Source: Gordonia iterans
GTDB lineage: Bacteria; Actinomycetota; Actinomycetes; Mycobacteriales; Mycobacteriaceae
Assembly: GCF_002993285.1 (NCBI RefSeq)
Contig: NZ_CP027433.1
Coordinates: forward strand, 1,860,001-1,924,000
Direction: 5' to 3'
Length of the DNA: 64,000 nt
Below, piece by piece: positions 33,479-42,629 of this stretch. The notes below the pieces were generated by a model. That model was not told the DNA's origin. It ran no database searches and worked only from the letters and a program-made list of their open reading frames with translations. The stretch's first letter is position 1; each line of letters starts with the position of its first letter. Position numbers and translations under genes: made by a program.

Positions 33479-36064
33479 TCAGCGCGCGTCGAAGGCGCGG
33501 GCCCGGAGCGCGCGCTCGACGCCCGCGCGACCCTCGGAGATCAGCCGCGCGAGTGCCGGCGGCACGTCGCCGGAGGCCAAGAACGCGTCGGCCGCGGCCA
33601 GCCCGTCCTCGCTGATCTCCCACGACGGGTACAACCCGACCACCACAGTCTGCGCCACCTCAGACGAACGACGACGCCACAGTTCGCCGACCTTCCCGAA
33701 ATACTCGGCGGTGAACGGAGCGAGCAGCTCGTATTGGCCGGGCCGGGCGATGCCCTCGACCATCGACCGGACTGTGACGTTGGCGACCGCGTCGTCGTCG
33801 AAGGCGGTGGCCCACGCTCCGGTCTTCGCCGCGGCCAGCGGCCGAGCGGCCCGGGCAGCCGCGGCGTGCCGCGCGCCGGCGGCGGTGTTGTCGCGTTCCG
33901 CCTCGGCGTCGATCACCGGTGTGGCCTCGGCATCGGGATCGATCGCTCCCGCTGCGGCGAGCGCCTTGACGAGCTTCCAGCGCAGTTCGGCGTCCACGGT
34001 CAGACCGGGCAGGCCGACCGACGCGGGATCCGCGCCGTCGAGCAGGGCTCGCAGCCCGGCGATCTGGTCGTCGTTCACCACTCCGCCGAGCAGGGCGGTC
34101 ACGAACGCGAGCTGGTGGTCCGATCCGGCCTCGGCGGCGCGCGCCAATGTCAGCAGCCGTGCTGCGAACTCGGTCCGGCCGGTGTCGGCCGCCCAGCCGG
34201 GCTCGGCGTAGCTCTCCAGCGCGGTCGCCGCCTGCAACAGGACCCGCTGAACCACCCCGACCTCGGTCTCGGCACCGATGCCCGCGCTGACCAGAGCGAC
34301 GAAGTCGCGGGCGCGCATCTCCGCCTGCCGGGTCATCTCCCAGGCCGCCGACCACACGAGCGTGCGGGGGAGGGGATCGGCGATGTCGCCGATCCGGGCC
34401 GTCGCGGTGGCCAGCGACACCGGGTCCAGGCGCACCGACGCGTAGGTGAGGTCGTCGTCGTTCAGCAGGATCAGAGCGCCCCTCGGCACCCCGATCAGCT
34501 CGGGCACCTCGGTGCGCGGCCCGTCGACGTCGATCTCGACGCTGTGCGTGCGCACCAGGCGGCCGTCTTCGTCGTCGTAGATGCCGATCCGCATCCGGTG
34601 GACGCGGATCTCGCCCGCACCCGGCTCGGCGCCGCCCTGCACGACCGCGAAGTCGGTGAACCGGCCCTGGTCGTCGAGCTGGAAGTCCGGGTGCAGGGCA
34701 TTGATACCGGTGGTCTTGAGCCACTGCGCGCCCCAGCCGGACAAATCCCGGCCGGAGGCGCGTTCCAGTGCTCCCACCAGATCGGCGAAGGTGGCGTTCC
34801 CGAAGCGGTGCTCGGCGAAGTATTCGCGCAGACCGGTGAGGAACGGTTCCAGTCCGACGTAGGCGACCAATTGCTTGAGCACCGAGGCGCCCTTGGCGTA
34901 AGTGATGCCGTCGAAGTTGACCTCCACCGCGGCGATGTCGGGGATGTCCGCGGCGATCGGATGCGTCGACGGCAGCTGATCCTGGCGGTACGCCCAGCTC
35001 TTCTCCACGTTGGCGAACGTGGTCCAGGCATTGGTGTACTCGGTGGCCTCCACCTGGGAGAGGACCGAGGCGAAGGTCGCGAAGGACTCGTTGAGCCAGA
35101 GATCGTCCCACCACTGCATGGTCACCAGGTCGCCGAACCACATGTGCGCCATCTCGTGCAGGACGGTCTCGGCGCGCCGCTCGTACAGGTAGCGGGTCAC
35201 GCGGGAACGGAAGACGTAGTCCTCCAGGAAGGTCACCGCACCGGCGTTCTCCATGGCCCCGGCGTTGAACTCGGGGACGAAGAGCTGGTCGTACTTGCCG
35301 AACGGATAGGGGATGCCGAAGGTCCGGTGATAGAACCCGAAGCCCTGCTTGGTCTCGGTGAAGAGCCGGTCGGCATCCATGAACTCGGCGAGGGAGGCGC
35401 GGCAGTACAGACCGAGCGGAATGACGCCGTGCTCGTCGGTGTACTCGTCTGTCCATGTGGCGTACGGTCCGGCGATGAGCGCGACGAGGTAGGTGCTCAT
35501 CACCTCGGTGGTGGCGAACCCGACGCGCTTGGCGTCGCCGATCGTCTCGGTCTCGGCGACCGCGCCGTTGGAGATCACCTCCCAGTCGGAGGGGGCCAGC
35601 ACGCTGATCGAATAGGTCGCTTTGAGGTCGGGCTGATCGAAGCAGGCGAACATCCGTTTGGCGTCCGCGGTCTCGAACTGGCTGTACAGGTAGACCGCGC
35701 CGTCGGCCGGATCGACGAAGCGGTGCAGGCCCTCGCCCGTGTTCGAGTAGGCACAGTCGGCGACCACGGAGAGGACGTTCTGCTCGGCGAGCCCGGTCAG
35801 GGGGAGCCCGACGGACTCGTCGAACGACGTCACGTCGAGTTCGGCCCCGTTGAGCGTCGCCGAGATGAGGTTCGGGGCGACCAGCTCGATGAAGGACTCC
35901 GCCCCCGGGGTTGCGGTGAACCTGACCTCGGTGCGGGACCGGAAGGTGGTCTCCCCGGGGCCGCCGGCGCCGTCGGTGAGGTCGAGGTCGATCCGGTAGT
36001 TCTGGACGTCGATGAGCGCGGCGCGCTGCTGGGCAGCCGACCGCGTGAGATTGGGAGCAGTCAC
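33479..36064 (-). CDS. pepN: Aminopeptidase N (M1 metallopeptidase)
   Basis: The 861-residue protein has the M1 exopeptidase motif NAGAMENAGAVTF and the zinc site HEMAHMWFGD, with the third ligand glutamate in DDLWLNE 19 residues on. It removes N-terminal residues from peptides, probably in the cytoplasm, since no signal peptide is present. Length is normal for the actinobacterial enzymes. The start is GTG (MTAPNLTRSAAQ). Repeats crowd its 3' end. The location between DUF5130 and the CPWC reductase agrees with mycobacteria. Confidence 0.95.
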   Translation of the reverse strand: MTAPNLTRSAAQQRAALIDVQNYRIDLDLTDGAGGPGETTFRSRTEVRFTATPGAESFIELVAPNLISATLNGAELDVTSFDESVGLPLTGLAEQNVLSVVADCAYSNTGEGLHRFVDPADGAVYLYSQFETADAKRMFACFDQPDLKATYSISVLAPSDWEVISNGAVAETETIGDAKRVGFATTEVMSTYLVALIAGPYATWTDEYTDEHGVIPLGLYCRASLAEFMDADRLFTETKQGFGFYHRTFGIPYPFGKYDQLFVPEFNAGAMENAGAVTFLEDYVFRSRVTRYLYERRAETVLHEMAHMWFGDLVTMQWWDDLWLNESFATFASVLSQVEATEYTNAWTTFANVEKSWAYRQDQLPSTHPIAADIPDIAAVEVNFDGITYAKGASVLKQLVAYVGLEPFLTGLREYFAEHRFGNATFADLVGALERASGRDLSGWGAQWLKTTGINALHPDFQLDDQGRFTDFAVVQGGAEPGAGEIRVHRMRIGIYDDEDGRLVRTHSVEIDVDGPRTEVPELIGVPRGALILLNDDDLTYASVRLDPVSLATATARIGDIADPLPRTLVWSAAWEMTRQAEMRARDFVALVSAGIGAETEVGVVQRVLLQAATALESYAEPGWAADTGRTEFAARLLTLARAAEAGSDHQLAFVTALLGGVVNDDQIAGLRALLDGADPASVGLPGLTVDAELRWKLVKALAAAGAIDPDAEATPVIDAEAERDNTAAGARHAAAARAARPLAAAKTGAWATAFDDDAVANVTVRSMVEGIARPGQYELLAPFTAEYFGKVGELWRRRSSEVAQTVVVGLYPSWEISEDGLAAADAFLASGDVPPALARLISEGRAGVERALRARAFDAR

Positions 36065-36097
36065 GCGGTCGACTCTAGCTGCGTGTCCCAGCCTCCG

Positions 36098-36580
36098 TCA
36101 GTGGGCGACGAAGGCGCCGCCGCCGGGAATCGACGGCTGGCCGGCGTTGGGGTACGCCCACGAACCGCGGATCGCGGTGGTGAACAGGATCTGTCCGGAA
36201 CCGGTGAAGGCCACCGGCCGGAACTGCGCCGGATCCCGGAAGTGCGGGCACGGCTTCATCCGGACATGGCCGCGGTGGCCGGTCGCGGTGTTCACGTAGT
36301 CGACGTCGACGAGCATGCCGGCCGCGGACGACGAGCACACCGCCGGTGACGCAGGCGCGGTGAAGGCCGTCCATCCGCGTCGGCTGGTCGAGTCGGCGGT
36401 GATGCCGACGAACAGCGGCGCCGGGACCACCAGGCCGCTGACCTGGACGCCGGAGGCGGGGATCTGGGTGACCGGGAACGGGACCGCCGACGCGGGCGCG
36501 GCGAGAACGGTGGTGGCGGTGATCGCGGAAGCGACGGCGGCAGTGGCGATCACCGCGGTGAGGGCTTTTCGGGTCTTCAT
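36098..36580 (-). CDS. Secreted protein of unknown function
   Basis: The 160-residue product has a clear Sec signal peptide (MKTRKALTAVIATAAVASA, cleavage probably after PASA near residue 32). The mature domain is small, with two cysteines (PAVCSSS and KPCPHF) that could pair, and ends GGGAFVAH. It is not recognised as a family. It lies upstream of pepN on the same strand with a 33-bp gap, but may be an independent unit. Confidence 0.7.
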   Translation of the reverse strand: MKTRKALTAVIATAAVASAITATTVLAAPASAVPFPVTQIPASGVQVSGLVVPAPLFVGITADSTSRRGWTAFTAPASPAVCSSSAAGMLVDVDYVNTATGHRGHVRMKPCPHFRDPAQFRPVAFTGSGQILFTTAIRGSWAYPNAGQPSIPGGGAFVAH

Positions 36581-36838
36581 GACGGTTTCCTCATGTGGGG
36601 CTCGTGTGGGTACTGCCCGACCTGAACCTCACGCTAGTGAACCGCCGATGTGACGACAAGCACGAATGCGTCTCGATCGGCGGCAGGTGAGAGCGGCATG
36701 GCCGAACTCTGTCAGCTGAGCCGAGTAATCCGAACGGATGAATTCGGCTGGATACGGTCCGCTCTCGCAAATCTGAGAATGTCCTGTGATTCGATGTCGG
36801 TACTGCAGAACCACTGCGGAGAAGGGGAGGAAAGACAG

Positions 36839-37426
36839 ATGAAGCGCGTTGTTTCGATCCTGGGAATGCTGGCGGCCGCCGTCGTGGCGTTGCTGGTGGT
36901 TCCGGTCGGTACGGCAGGGGCGACTCCTGCGCACGCAGTGGACCTCGGGCCGGTGCAGGTCGAGCTCGTCGATGGGGCCATCGCGCTCTCCGTGACCTCA
37001 GGCGCGGTGAAGCAGGTCGGCAACGAGTTGGAGCTCACGAACGCGCGCGGAGTCGTCAAGAACCGGATTCCCCTCAGTGTGACGACGTCGGACCGCAAGA
37101 CGTACCCGCTGCGCGCGAACGTCGCCGCGGACGGCAAGTCCGTGCATCTTTCGCCGGCGGCCCTCCCCAAGCGGCCCCTGCCCAAGCCCAAGAACAAGGA
37201 GCAGGCATACAACCAGATGATGAAGCTCTGGAACCAGAACGCCGCGTGCGTCGGTCCGGCGGCCGCCGTCGGTGCGCTCATCGGGCTGTTCTTCATCGTC
37301 GGATGGATCGTCGGCGGCCTCATCGGCGCTTACGTCGGACTGGAGAACTGCGGCCGCGGGGTCTGGGGCGACCGGTACCGCGGTGAGACCGTCCGTGCGT
37401 TCTGGAAATGGTGGAACTGGGGCTGA
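36839..37426 (+). CDS. Exported or membrane protein of unknown function
   Basis: The 195-residue protein starts with a signal peptide ending near ATPAHA (residue about 33). A beta-rich region with QVELVDGAIALSV follows, then a Lys-Pro hinge (LPKRPLPKPKNKEQ) and a glycine-rich hydrophobic hairpin (AAAVGALIGLFFIVGWIVGG, residues about 140-168) ending in aromatic WKWWNWG. Hydrophobic C-terminal hairpins of this kind suit membrane insertion. GGGGAGG before the ATG sets the start. The family was not identified with confidence. Confidence 0.65.
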   Translation: MKRVVSILGMLAAAVVALLVVPVGTAGATPAHAVDLGPVQVELVDGAIALSVTSGAVKQVGNELELTNARGVVKNRIPLSVTTSDRKTYPLRANVAADGKSVHLSPAALPKRPLPKPKNKEQAYNQMMKLWNQNAACVGPAAAVGALIGLFFIVGWIVGGLIGAYVGLENCGRGVWGDRYRGETVRAFWKWWNWG

Positions 37427-37453
37427 TCCGGGTTTCTCGACAGTCAGGACACC

Positions 37454-37487
37454 ATCGGTCCGGACTTCTGCGGAAGTCCGGACCGAT
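37454..37487 (+). terminator. Hairpin after the exported protein gene
   Basis: ATCGGTCCGGACTTC is perfectly inverted after a TGCG tetraloop, 27 bases past the stop. This 15-bp stem is a probable terminator, although no U-run follows. Confidence 0.75.
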
Positions 37488-37571
37488 GGCATCGCCTGAC
37501 ATCGAGTGGACGCAGGCTGCGTGCTTGGGTCGCAGCACTCGCCGCGGCGACGAGAGTGGTTGAATGGCGTC

Positions 37572-38180
37572 ATGGCTGAACGTGATCGCGTGGACTTCTG
37601 GTTCGACCCGCTGTGCCCGTGGTGCTGGATCACCTCGCGCTGGATCCTCGAAGCCGAGCGGGTTCGGCCTATCGAGGTGAACTTTCACATCATGAGCCTG
37701 GCGGTGCTCAACGAGAACCGGGACATCCCGGACTCCTACCGGGAGATGCTCGCCCGGGCGATGGAGCCGGTGCGGGTGCTGGCCGCGACGCAGGCCCGGC
37801 ACGGCGATGCGGCCGTCGCCGAGCTGTATACGGCGATGGGTACCCGGCGGCACAACGAAGGGGAGCAGGACATGTCGGCGGTGATCGCACAGGCCCTCGC
37901 CGATGCGGGACTGGAGGCGGACCTGGCTGACGCGGCGACGACGACCGAGTACGACGACGCTGTCCGCACCAGCCATCACGAGGGCATGGACAAGGTCGGC
38001 GACGACGTCGGTACGCCCACGATTCACGTCAACGACGTCGCCTTCTTCGGTCCGGTGCTCTCCCGGATCCCGCGCGGCGAGGAGGCGGGCCGCGTCTGGG
38101 ACGGCGTCGTCGCCCTGGCCTCGTACCCGCACTTCTTCGAGCTCAAACGCACCCGGACCGAAGACCCGGAGTTCGGCTGA
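37572..38180 (+). CDS. DsbA-fold CPWC reductase (mycothiol-dependent, Rv2466c-like)
   Basis: The 202-residue protein has a thioredoxin-fold active site WFDPLCPWCWITSRW with Cys15 and Cys18, and the cis-proline region VGTPTIHVND. The same motif and locus (next to pepN, rpiB and nei) are found in Rv2466c, a cytoplasmic mycothiol-dependent oxidoreductase that also activates some nitro prodrugs. No signal peptide is present, so it is not a periplasmic DsbA. The mycothiol link is inferred from homology. Confidence 0.87.
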   Translation: MAERDRVDFWFDPLCPWCWITSRWILEAERVRPIEVNFHIMSLAVLNENRDIPDSYREMLARAMEPVRVLAATQARHGDAAVAELYTAMGTRRHNEGEQDMSAVIAQALADAGLEADLADAATTTEYDDAVRTSHHEGMDKVGDDVGTPTIHVNDVAFFGPVLSRIPRGEEAGRVWDGVVALASYPHFFELKRTRTEDPEFG

Positions 38181-38201
38181 CGGCGGGATACTGCTGACGG
38201 C

Positions 38202-39215
38202 TCAGAACTTGGGCGGCGGATTCAGACCGTTGGGCAGGGCGCCCGGCGGCAGATCCGTCGGCGCAGGCGGCGGCGCTATCGGCACGGCGTGCCCGCTCCC
38301 GACGCCGCGCTTGATCGCAGTCGGACGGCGGAACAACGAACCCGACCGGCTGCGGTCCCGGAGCGCGGCGGCGCGCCAGGTGAGGACCGGGTGCGTCGAG
38401 AACAGATTCACCAGGGTGACGAAGAATCCCTTCTCGCGCGTCGCCCGGTCGGCGAACTGATCGAAGTCGACGGCGCTGAGCATGTACTTGCCGGCCGAGA
38501 GCAGGCCGATCGCTCCCGGAGCGCCGGACGGCCGCGTGTAGTAGCCGTAGTTGTCGGCGCTGTATTCCTGGGCGCGGGAGAGCGTGGTGCCCAGGATCGG
38601 CACCGACATCAGGGTTCCGGTGAGCAGCTGTCGCCAGTAGGAGGTGTGCCCGGCCGCGATGTGGCCCACCTCGTGCCCGATCACGAACTCCAGCGCCTCC
38701 GGACTGCGGGCGCGGCCGCCCACCTCGAACAGGTCCGAGTAGACGACGATGTAGCGGCGGAACCCGTGTCCGGACGCGAACGCGTTGACCGCGCCGTTGC
38801 CGCTGACCACGAATCCGTCGGGAACATAGTGCAGGCCGTAGCGCGCGGCGGCGTCGACCATCATCCGGTAGCCCTCGGGGAACTGCGTGGGCGTCATCTG
38901 CACCCCGTTGACCCGCTGCTGAGCGAACAACAGGCCGCGCGCGAGAAAGATGATGAGCGGCATCGCCAGCAGCGCCAGGAAGTAGTCGCTGATCATGCCG
39001 TTCGAGACGAGCAGCAGGATCGCCGCGTAGCCGAGCAGTGTCAGCAGGACCAGCAGCACCAGGAGTGGGATCTCCCACGGGTGCAAGCGGGGCGGCCCGG
39101 AGTACGGGGCCGGCGGTCGCCAGACCGCGTCGGGGCCGGGTTGATGGACCGGCGGCTCCGCCACGAGGGGATCGAAGACGCCGGGAACAGAGGGGATGGG
39201 CGCGTGGCTGTCCAC
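38202..39215 (-). CDS. M48 family zinc metalloprotease, membrane bound
   Basis: The 337-residue protein has two N-terminal membrane segments (residues about 47-95). A gluzincin domain follows with the zinc motif FVIGHEVGHIAAGH and a downstream EYSADNYG supplying the third ligand. The family includes HtpX, which degrades damaged membrane proteins. N- and C-terminal tails are proline-rich. The start is GTG. It converges with the CPWC reductase and diverges from rpiB over only 23 bp. Confidence 0.85.
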   Translation of the reverse strand: MDSHAPIPSVPGVFDPLVAEPPVHQPGPDAVWRPPAPYSGPPRLHPWEIPLLVLLVLLTLLGYAAILLLVSNGMISDYFLALLAMPLIIFLARGLLFAQQRVNGVQMTPTQFPEGYRMMVDAAARYGLHYVPDGFVVSGNGAVNAFASGHGFRRYIVVYSDLFEVGGRARSPEALEFVIGHEVGHIAAGHTSYWRQLLTGTLMSVPILGTTLSRAQEYSADNYGYYTRPSGAPGAIGLLSAGKYMLSAVDFDQFADRATREKGFFVTLVNLFSTHPVLTWRAAALRDRSRSGSLFRRPTAIKRGVGSGHAVPIAPPPAPTDLPPGALPNGLNPPPKF

Positions 39216-39238
39216 GACACCAATCTATAGTGACGTCC

Positions 39239-39709
39239 ATGCGGATTTACCTGGGTGCCGACCATGCCGGTTTCGAGCGCAAGAACGAGATCGCCGATCA
39301 TCTGCGAGCAGCCGGCCACGAGGTGGTCGACTGCGGAGCCCACGAGTACGACGCCCTCGACGACTACCCGCCGTTCTGCATCGAGGCCGCCGAGCGTGTG
39401 GTCGCCGATCCGGGCAGCCTGGGCATCGTCCTCGGCGGCAGCGGAAACGGCGAACAGATCGCGGCGAACAAGGTCAAGGGTGCGCGCTGCGCACTGGCCT
39501 GGAGCGTCGAGACCGCGCAACTGGCGCGCGAGCACAACAACGCGCAGCTGATCGGACTCGGCGGCCGCATGCACTCGAAGGAGGAGGCCCTGGCGATCGT
39601 CGACGCCTTCGTTTCGACCGCCTGGTCGGAGGAGCCGCGTCACCAGCGCCGCATCGACCTGCTGGCCGACTACGAGCGCACCGGCGAGAACCACCTGCCG
39701 CAGGCCTGA
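39239..39709 (+). CDS. rpiB: Ribose-5-phosphate isomerase B
   Basis: The 156-residue protein begins MRIYLGADHAGFERK and has the phosphate-binding loop VLGGSGNGEQIAANK, where the glutamate is the actinobacterial catalytic base. It interconverts ribose 5-phosphate and ribulose 5-phosphate in the pentose phosphate pathway. Length and order (CPWC reductase, rpiB, nei) match mycobacteria. The ATG used directly precedes the conserved first strand. Confidence 0.95.
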   Translation: MRIYLGADHAGFERKNEIADHLRAAGHEVVDCGAHEYDALDDYPPFCIEAAERVVADPGSLGIVLGGSGNGEQIAANKVKGARCALAWSVETAQLAREHNNAQLIGLGGRMHSKEEALAIVDAFVSTAWSEEPRHQRRIDLLADYERTGENHLPQA

Positions 39710-39722
39710 TCGGCACCCGTCG

Positions 39723-40544
39723 GTGCCCGAGGGGCATGCGCTGCACCGGCTCGCCCGGCGGCAGCAGAAGCAGTTCGGAGGGCAGCGCGTCGCGGTGAGC
39801 AGCCCGCAGGGGCGGTTCGGTCCGGAGGCCGCGCTGCTCGACGGCCTCGTCTTCCAGAGCGCCGAAGCGTGGGGCAAGCACCTCGTCTACCGGTTCGGAG
39901 CGTCCTCGCTCCCCGACGGGGACCGCTCCTGTCGGCTCGTGCACATCCACCTGGGCATCTACGGCGCCTTCACCGAGGAGCCGCTGCCGATGCCCGAGCC
40001 GACCGGGCAGGTCCGGCTGCGAATGGTCGGCGACGACCTGGGCGTCGACCTGCGCGGTCCGAACTCCTGTGAGCTCTACACCCCGGCCGACCTCGACGCG
40101 CTCGTCGCTCGGCTCGGTCCCGACCCGCTGCGCGGCGACGCCGAGCCCGATCACGCTCGGGCGCGGATCGCGCGCTCGCGGCGCGCGATCGGCTCCCTGC
40201 TCATGGACCAGAAGGTGATCGCAGGGGTCGGCAACATCTATCGCGCCGAAGTGCTGTTCCGGGCCGGGATCGACCCGATGCGCCCGGGCACCACGCTGAC
40301 CCGGGACGAGTTCGACACGATCTGGGCGGACCTCGCCGAACTGATGCCGATCGGAATGGCGACTGGACGCATCCACGTCGTACGTCCCGAGGACGACCAC
40401 GGCGCTCCCGCCTACGCGCCGAATCGGCCCCGTACCTATGTCTACCGGCGGGCGGGGGAGCCGTGCCGACTGTGCGGGACGACGATCCTGTGGCGTGAGC
40501 TGGAGGGCCGCAATCTCTTCTGGTGTCCAGCCTGTCAGTCGTGA
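39723..40544 (+). CDS. nei: Fpg/Nei family DNA glycosylase
   Basis: The 273-residue protein starts Met-Pro-Glu-Gly-His, giving the catalytic Pro2 and Glu3 after Met removal. It has the helix-two-turn-helix segment LLMDQKVIAGVGNIYRAE and a C-terminal zinc finger (CRLCGTTI...FWCPAC). Such enzymes excise oxidised bases and cut abasic sites. It lies 13 bp after rpiB, as Rv2464c does. The start is GTG, fixed by the need for Pro at position 2. Confidence 0.93.
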   Translation: MPEGHALHRLARRQQKQFGGQRVAVSSPQGRFGPEAALLDGLVFQSAEAWGKHLVYRFGASSLPDGDRSCRLVHIHLGIYGAFTEEPLPMPEPTGQVRLRMVGDDLGVDLRGPNSCELYTPADLDALVARLGPDPLRGDAEPDHARARIARSRRAIGSLLMDQKVIAGVGNIYRAEVLFRAGIDPMRPGTTLTRDEFDTIWADLAELMPIGMATGRIHVVRPEDDHGAPAYAPNRPRTYVYRRAGEPCRLCGTTILWRELEGRNLFWCPACQS

Positions 40545-40643
40545 AGCGAGGGTGGCCGGACTCACCGCGACCGCCGGCGATTCTTACCGTGCACTCAGGT
40601 TTCTGACCCGGCTGTCCCAAGCAGGCGACGGCAGTCTTGACCC

Positions 40644-41603
40644 ATGGAGAGCGACCGCAGTGGACACCGTGTCCCGGGAGCCGGTGTCGAGGCGCACCGG
40701 CGATCCGGCCGACCTGTCCTGGGACCCCTCGTACTCGCCGTGGGCGGGACCGGTGAATCGACGCCGGGCGACGACCCGGCTTCGGTGACCGGCATGCTGG
40801 CGCGCGTCACCGACGAACTCGACGAGCGCTTCTCGGCGCGCTGGGTGCCGTATCCGGCCAGCTACGGCCCGGCGGCCAGTCTCGACGGCGAGTGCTACCT
40901 CAGCAGCGTGGCCCGCGGCGTGACGGCGCTCGCGCAGGCGATCGACGACGCCGTCGCCGAGCAGCCGGACCGACCGGTGATGCTGATCGGCTATTCGCAA
41001 GGCGCGGTGGTGATTCGCAGTCTGCTCGCCCGGCCGGCGACCGGCCGGTACGCGGCGTCGGTCGCCGGGCTCGGCTTCGTCGCCGATCCGCATCAACCGC
41101 CCGGCGCGGTTCCGGGCTGCGACGGGTGGGGCGTGGCGGGTCGCGGACCCGACCTGCCCGCCGAGATCCCGGCATTCTGGGTCGGCGCGCCCGACGACGT
41201 CATCTGCAACGCCAGTCCCGATTCGCTGATCCGGGACGTCGCGGACCTGTCCGGCATGTTCTCGGTCGACCAGGTGCGGACCTGGCTCGCGGACGTCTAC
41301 ACACGGGTGCGGGACGCCGAGCTGCAGAACGCGGCGCGGACCCGGCTGGCGCCGAGCCAGTGGATCCGGGACGTGCGGCGGCTGGCGATCGCGGCCCGCG
41401 AGGTCCGCGGCTACCTGCCGTCGTCGCTGCGGGTGCACCGGTGGCGCTGGGACAACCCGCTCGGCGGGCGGCACGTCTCGTACGGCACCGAGCCCTACCT
41501 CCGAGCGCCGCTGACTGCGCCGGACGTCACCGGGTGCCAGGTGCTCGCGCAGTGGATGCAGGTGCAGGCGACACTGGGCCCGCACCAGCGGTGCGCGGCC
41601 TGA
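40644..41603 (+). CDS. Cutinase / lysin B-like serine hydrolase
   Basis: The 319-residue protein is an alpha/beta-hydrolase. The strand LGPLVLAVGGTGEST is followed by the nucleophile elbow LIGYSQGAVV (Ser118), an acid in VGAPDDVICN (Asp184 or Asp185) and a His in GGRHVSYG (His277). This layout fits cutinases and the phage lysin B esterases that cleave mycolate from arabinogalactan. No signal peptide is seen, unlike secreted cutinases, which favours a LysB-like or intracellular role. There is no prophage nearby. The start is uncertain because no clear ribosome-binding site is present; shorter starts are possible. Confidence 0.7.
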   Translation: MESDRSGHRVPGAGVEAHRRSGRPVLGPLVLAVGGTGESTPGDDPASVTGMLARVTDELDERFSARWVPYPASYGPAASLDGECYLSSVARGVTALAQAIDDAVAEQPDRPVMLIGYSQGAVVIRSLLARPATGRYAASVAGLGFVADPHQPPGAVPGCDGWGVAGRGPDLPAEIPAFWVGAPDDVICNASPDSLIRDVADLSGMFSVDQVRTWLADVYTRVRDAELQNAARTRLAPSQWIRDVRRLAIAAREVRGYLPSSLRVHRWRWDNPLGGRHVSYGTEPYLRAPLTAPDVTGCQVLAQWMQVQATLGPHQRCAA

Positions 41604-41651
41604 AGGCTCGAGCCCGCGCAGCATCGCGACCTCGGACAACGGTGTCCGAAA

Positions 41652-41685
41652 CGACTGTGGCCCCTCCCGGACGGGAGGGGCCACA
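41652..41685. terminator. Bidirectional hairpin between convergent genes
   Basis: ACTGTGGCCCCTCCC is perfectly inverted after a GGAC loop. It lies between the ends of the hydrolase gene and the L,D-transpeptidase gene. Confidence 0.85.
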
Positions 41686-41715
41686 GTGCTGGTTCAGTCG
41701 GTCGTCGCCGAAACC

Positions 41716-42432
41716 TCAGGAACCGACGCGGCTGGTCTGAGCGTTGCCGCCGCCGACGGTGCCCTTGACGACGATCGGAGTACCGCGGCCGACGTTGTCG
41801 TAGACCCACTTGCCGTTCTCGGTGCTCACGTTGATGCAGCCGTGGCTCACGTTGGTGTTGCCCTGCTGGTTCACCGACCACGGAGCGGCGTGGATGAAGA
41901 TGCCCGAGTTGGACATCCGGGTGGCGTACTCGACATAGGTGCGGTAGCCGTCCGGCGAATCGATCGGCACGCCGTAGGTGGAGGAGTCCATGTACATGTC
42001 ACGGTACTTCTCCATGGTGCGGTAGATGCCGTTCGGCGTCGGGTGCCGGTCCGAACCCATCGAGATCGGCATCTTCCTGACGAAGCGGCCGTCCTTCCAC
42101 CAATAGATGGTGTGGTCCTGATCCACCGCGAGCGCGACGTAGCCGGTCGGCGTCGACACGTTCGGCATGGCCGGAACACCGGGCTCGGCCGGCGGCGTGG
42201 CCTTCGGCTTCGGCTTGGACTTCTCCGGGCTCGGCGCGCCGGGGATCTGCGGCAACTCGACCGGCGGGAGGCCGGGAATCACCGTGACCGGCTCCGCGGT
42301 CGCGACTGCGGGGACGGTGAGGGACAACGCTGCCGCGCTGACGGCGACAGCGACGAGCCGGGCGGTGCGACTCTGACGTCGGCCCGAGGGCTTGGCGGAA
42401 AACACTGTGGAAAACCCTTTGTTCAGCTTCAT
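41716..42432 (-). CDS. L,D-transpeptidase (YkuD domain), secreted
   Basis: The 238-residue protein has a signal peptide (hydrophobic VAVAVSAAALSLTV, cleavage near ATAEP at residue 46) and a proline/lysine linker. The YkuD domain contains the pattern HAAPW and NVSHGCINVS (His181, His197, nucleophile Cys199). These enzymes make 3-3 cross-links in peptidoglycan, common in Mycobacteriales. It is a short, single-domain form lacking the Ig-like domain of LdtMt2-type enzymes. The ATG of MKLNKGFSTV was chosen because it starts the signal peptide; sequence before it is in frame but not signal-like. Confidence 0.88.
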   Translation of the reverse strand: MKLNKGFSTVFSAKPSGRRQSRTARLVAVAVSAAALSLTVPAVATAEPVTVIPGLPPVELPQIPGAPSPEKSKPKPKATPPAEPGVPAMPNVSTPTGYVALAVDQDHTIYWWKDGRFVRKMPISMGSDRHPTPNGIYRTMEKYRDMYMDSSTYGVPIDSPDGYRTYVEYATRMSNSGIFIHAAPWSVNQQGNTNVSHGCINVSTENGKWVYDNVGRGTPIVVKGTVGGGNAQTSRVGS

Positions 42433-42629
42433 GGAGAACGTCCCCCGAGACGCTCGTCCATACATCGTTACACAACTGTTGTCATCGGGCCAAGCCGTTC
42501 TCGGTGTCCGCGAGGCCACATGCCGGTGAACTCCCAGGTCCTTGCCATCGCGTCCCGGGCGCAGTGAGGTGGACCACCGGCGGCGATTCGGGGTTGCTCG
42601 GCGGGTTTGATTAGGACAGGCTGTGCTAC

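Noticed and set aside
33734-36349. 871-codon plus-strand open frame opposite pepN
   Set aside because: It is a shadow of pepN, which has all M1 motifs; the antisense product has none.
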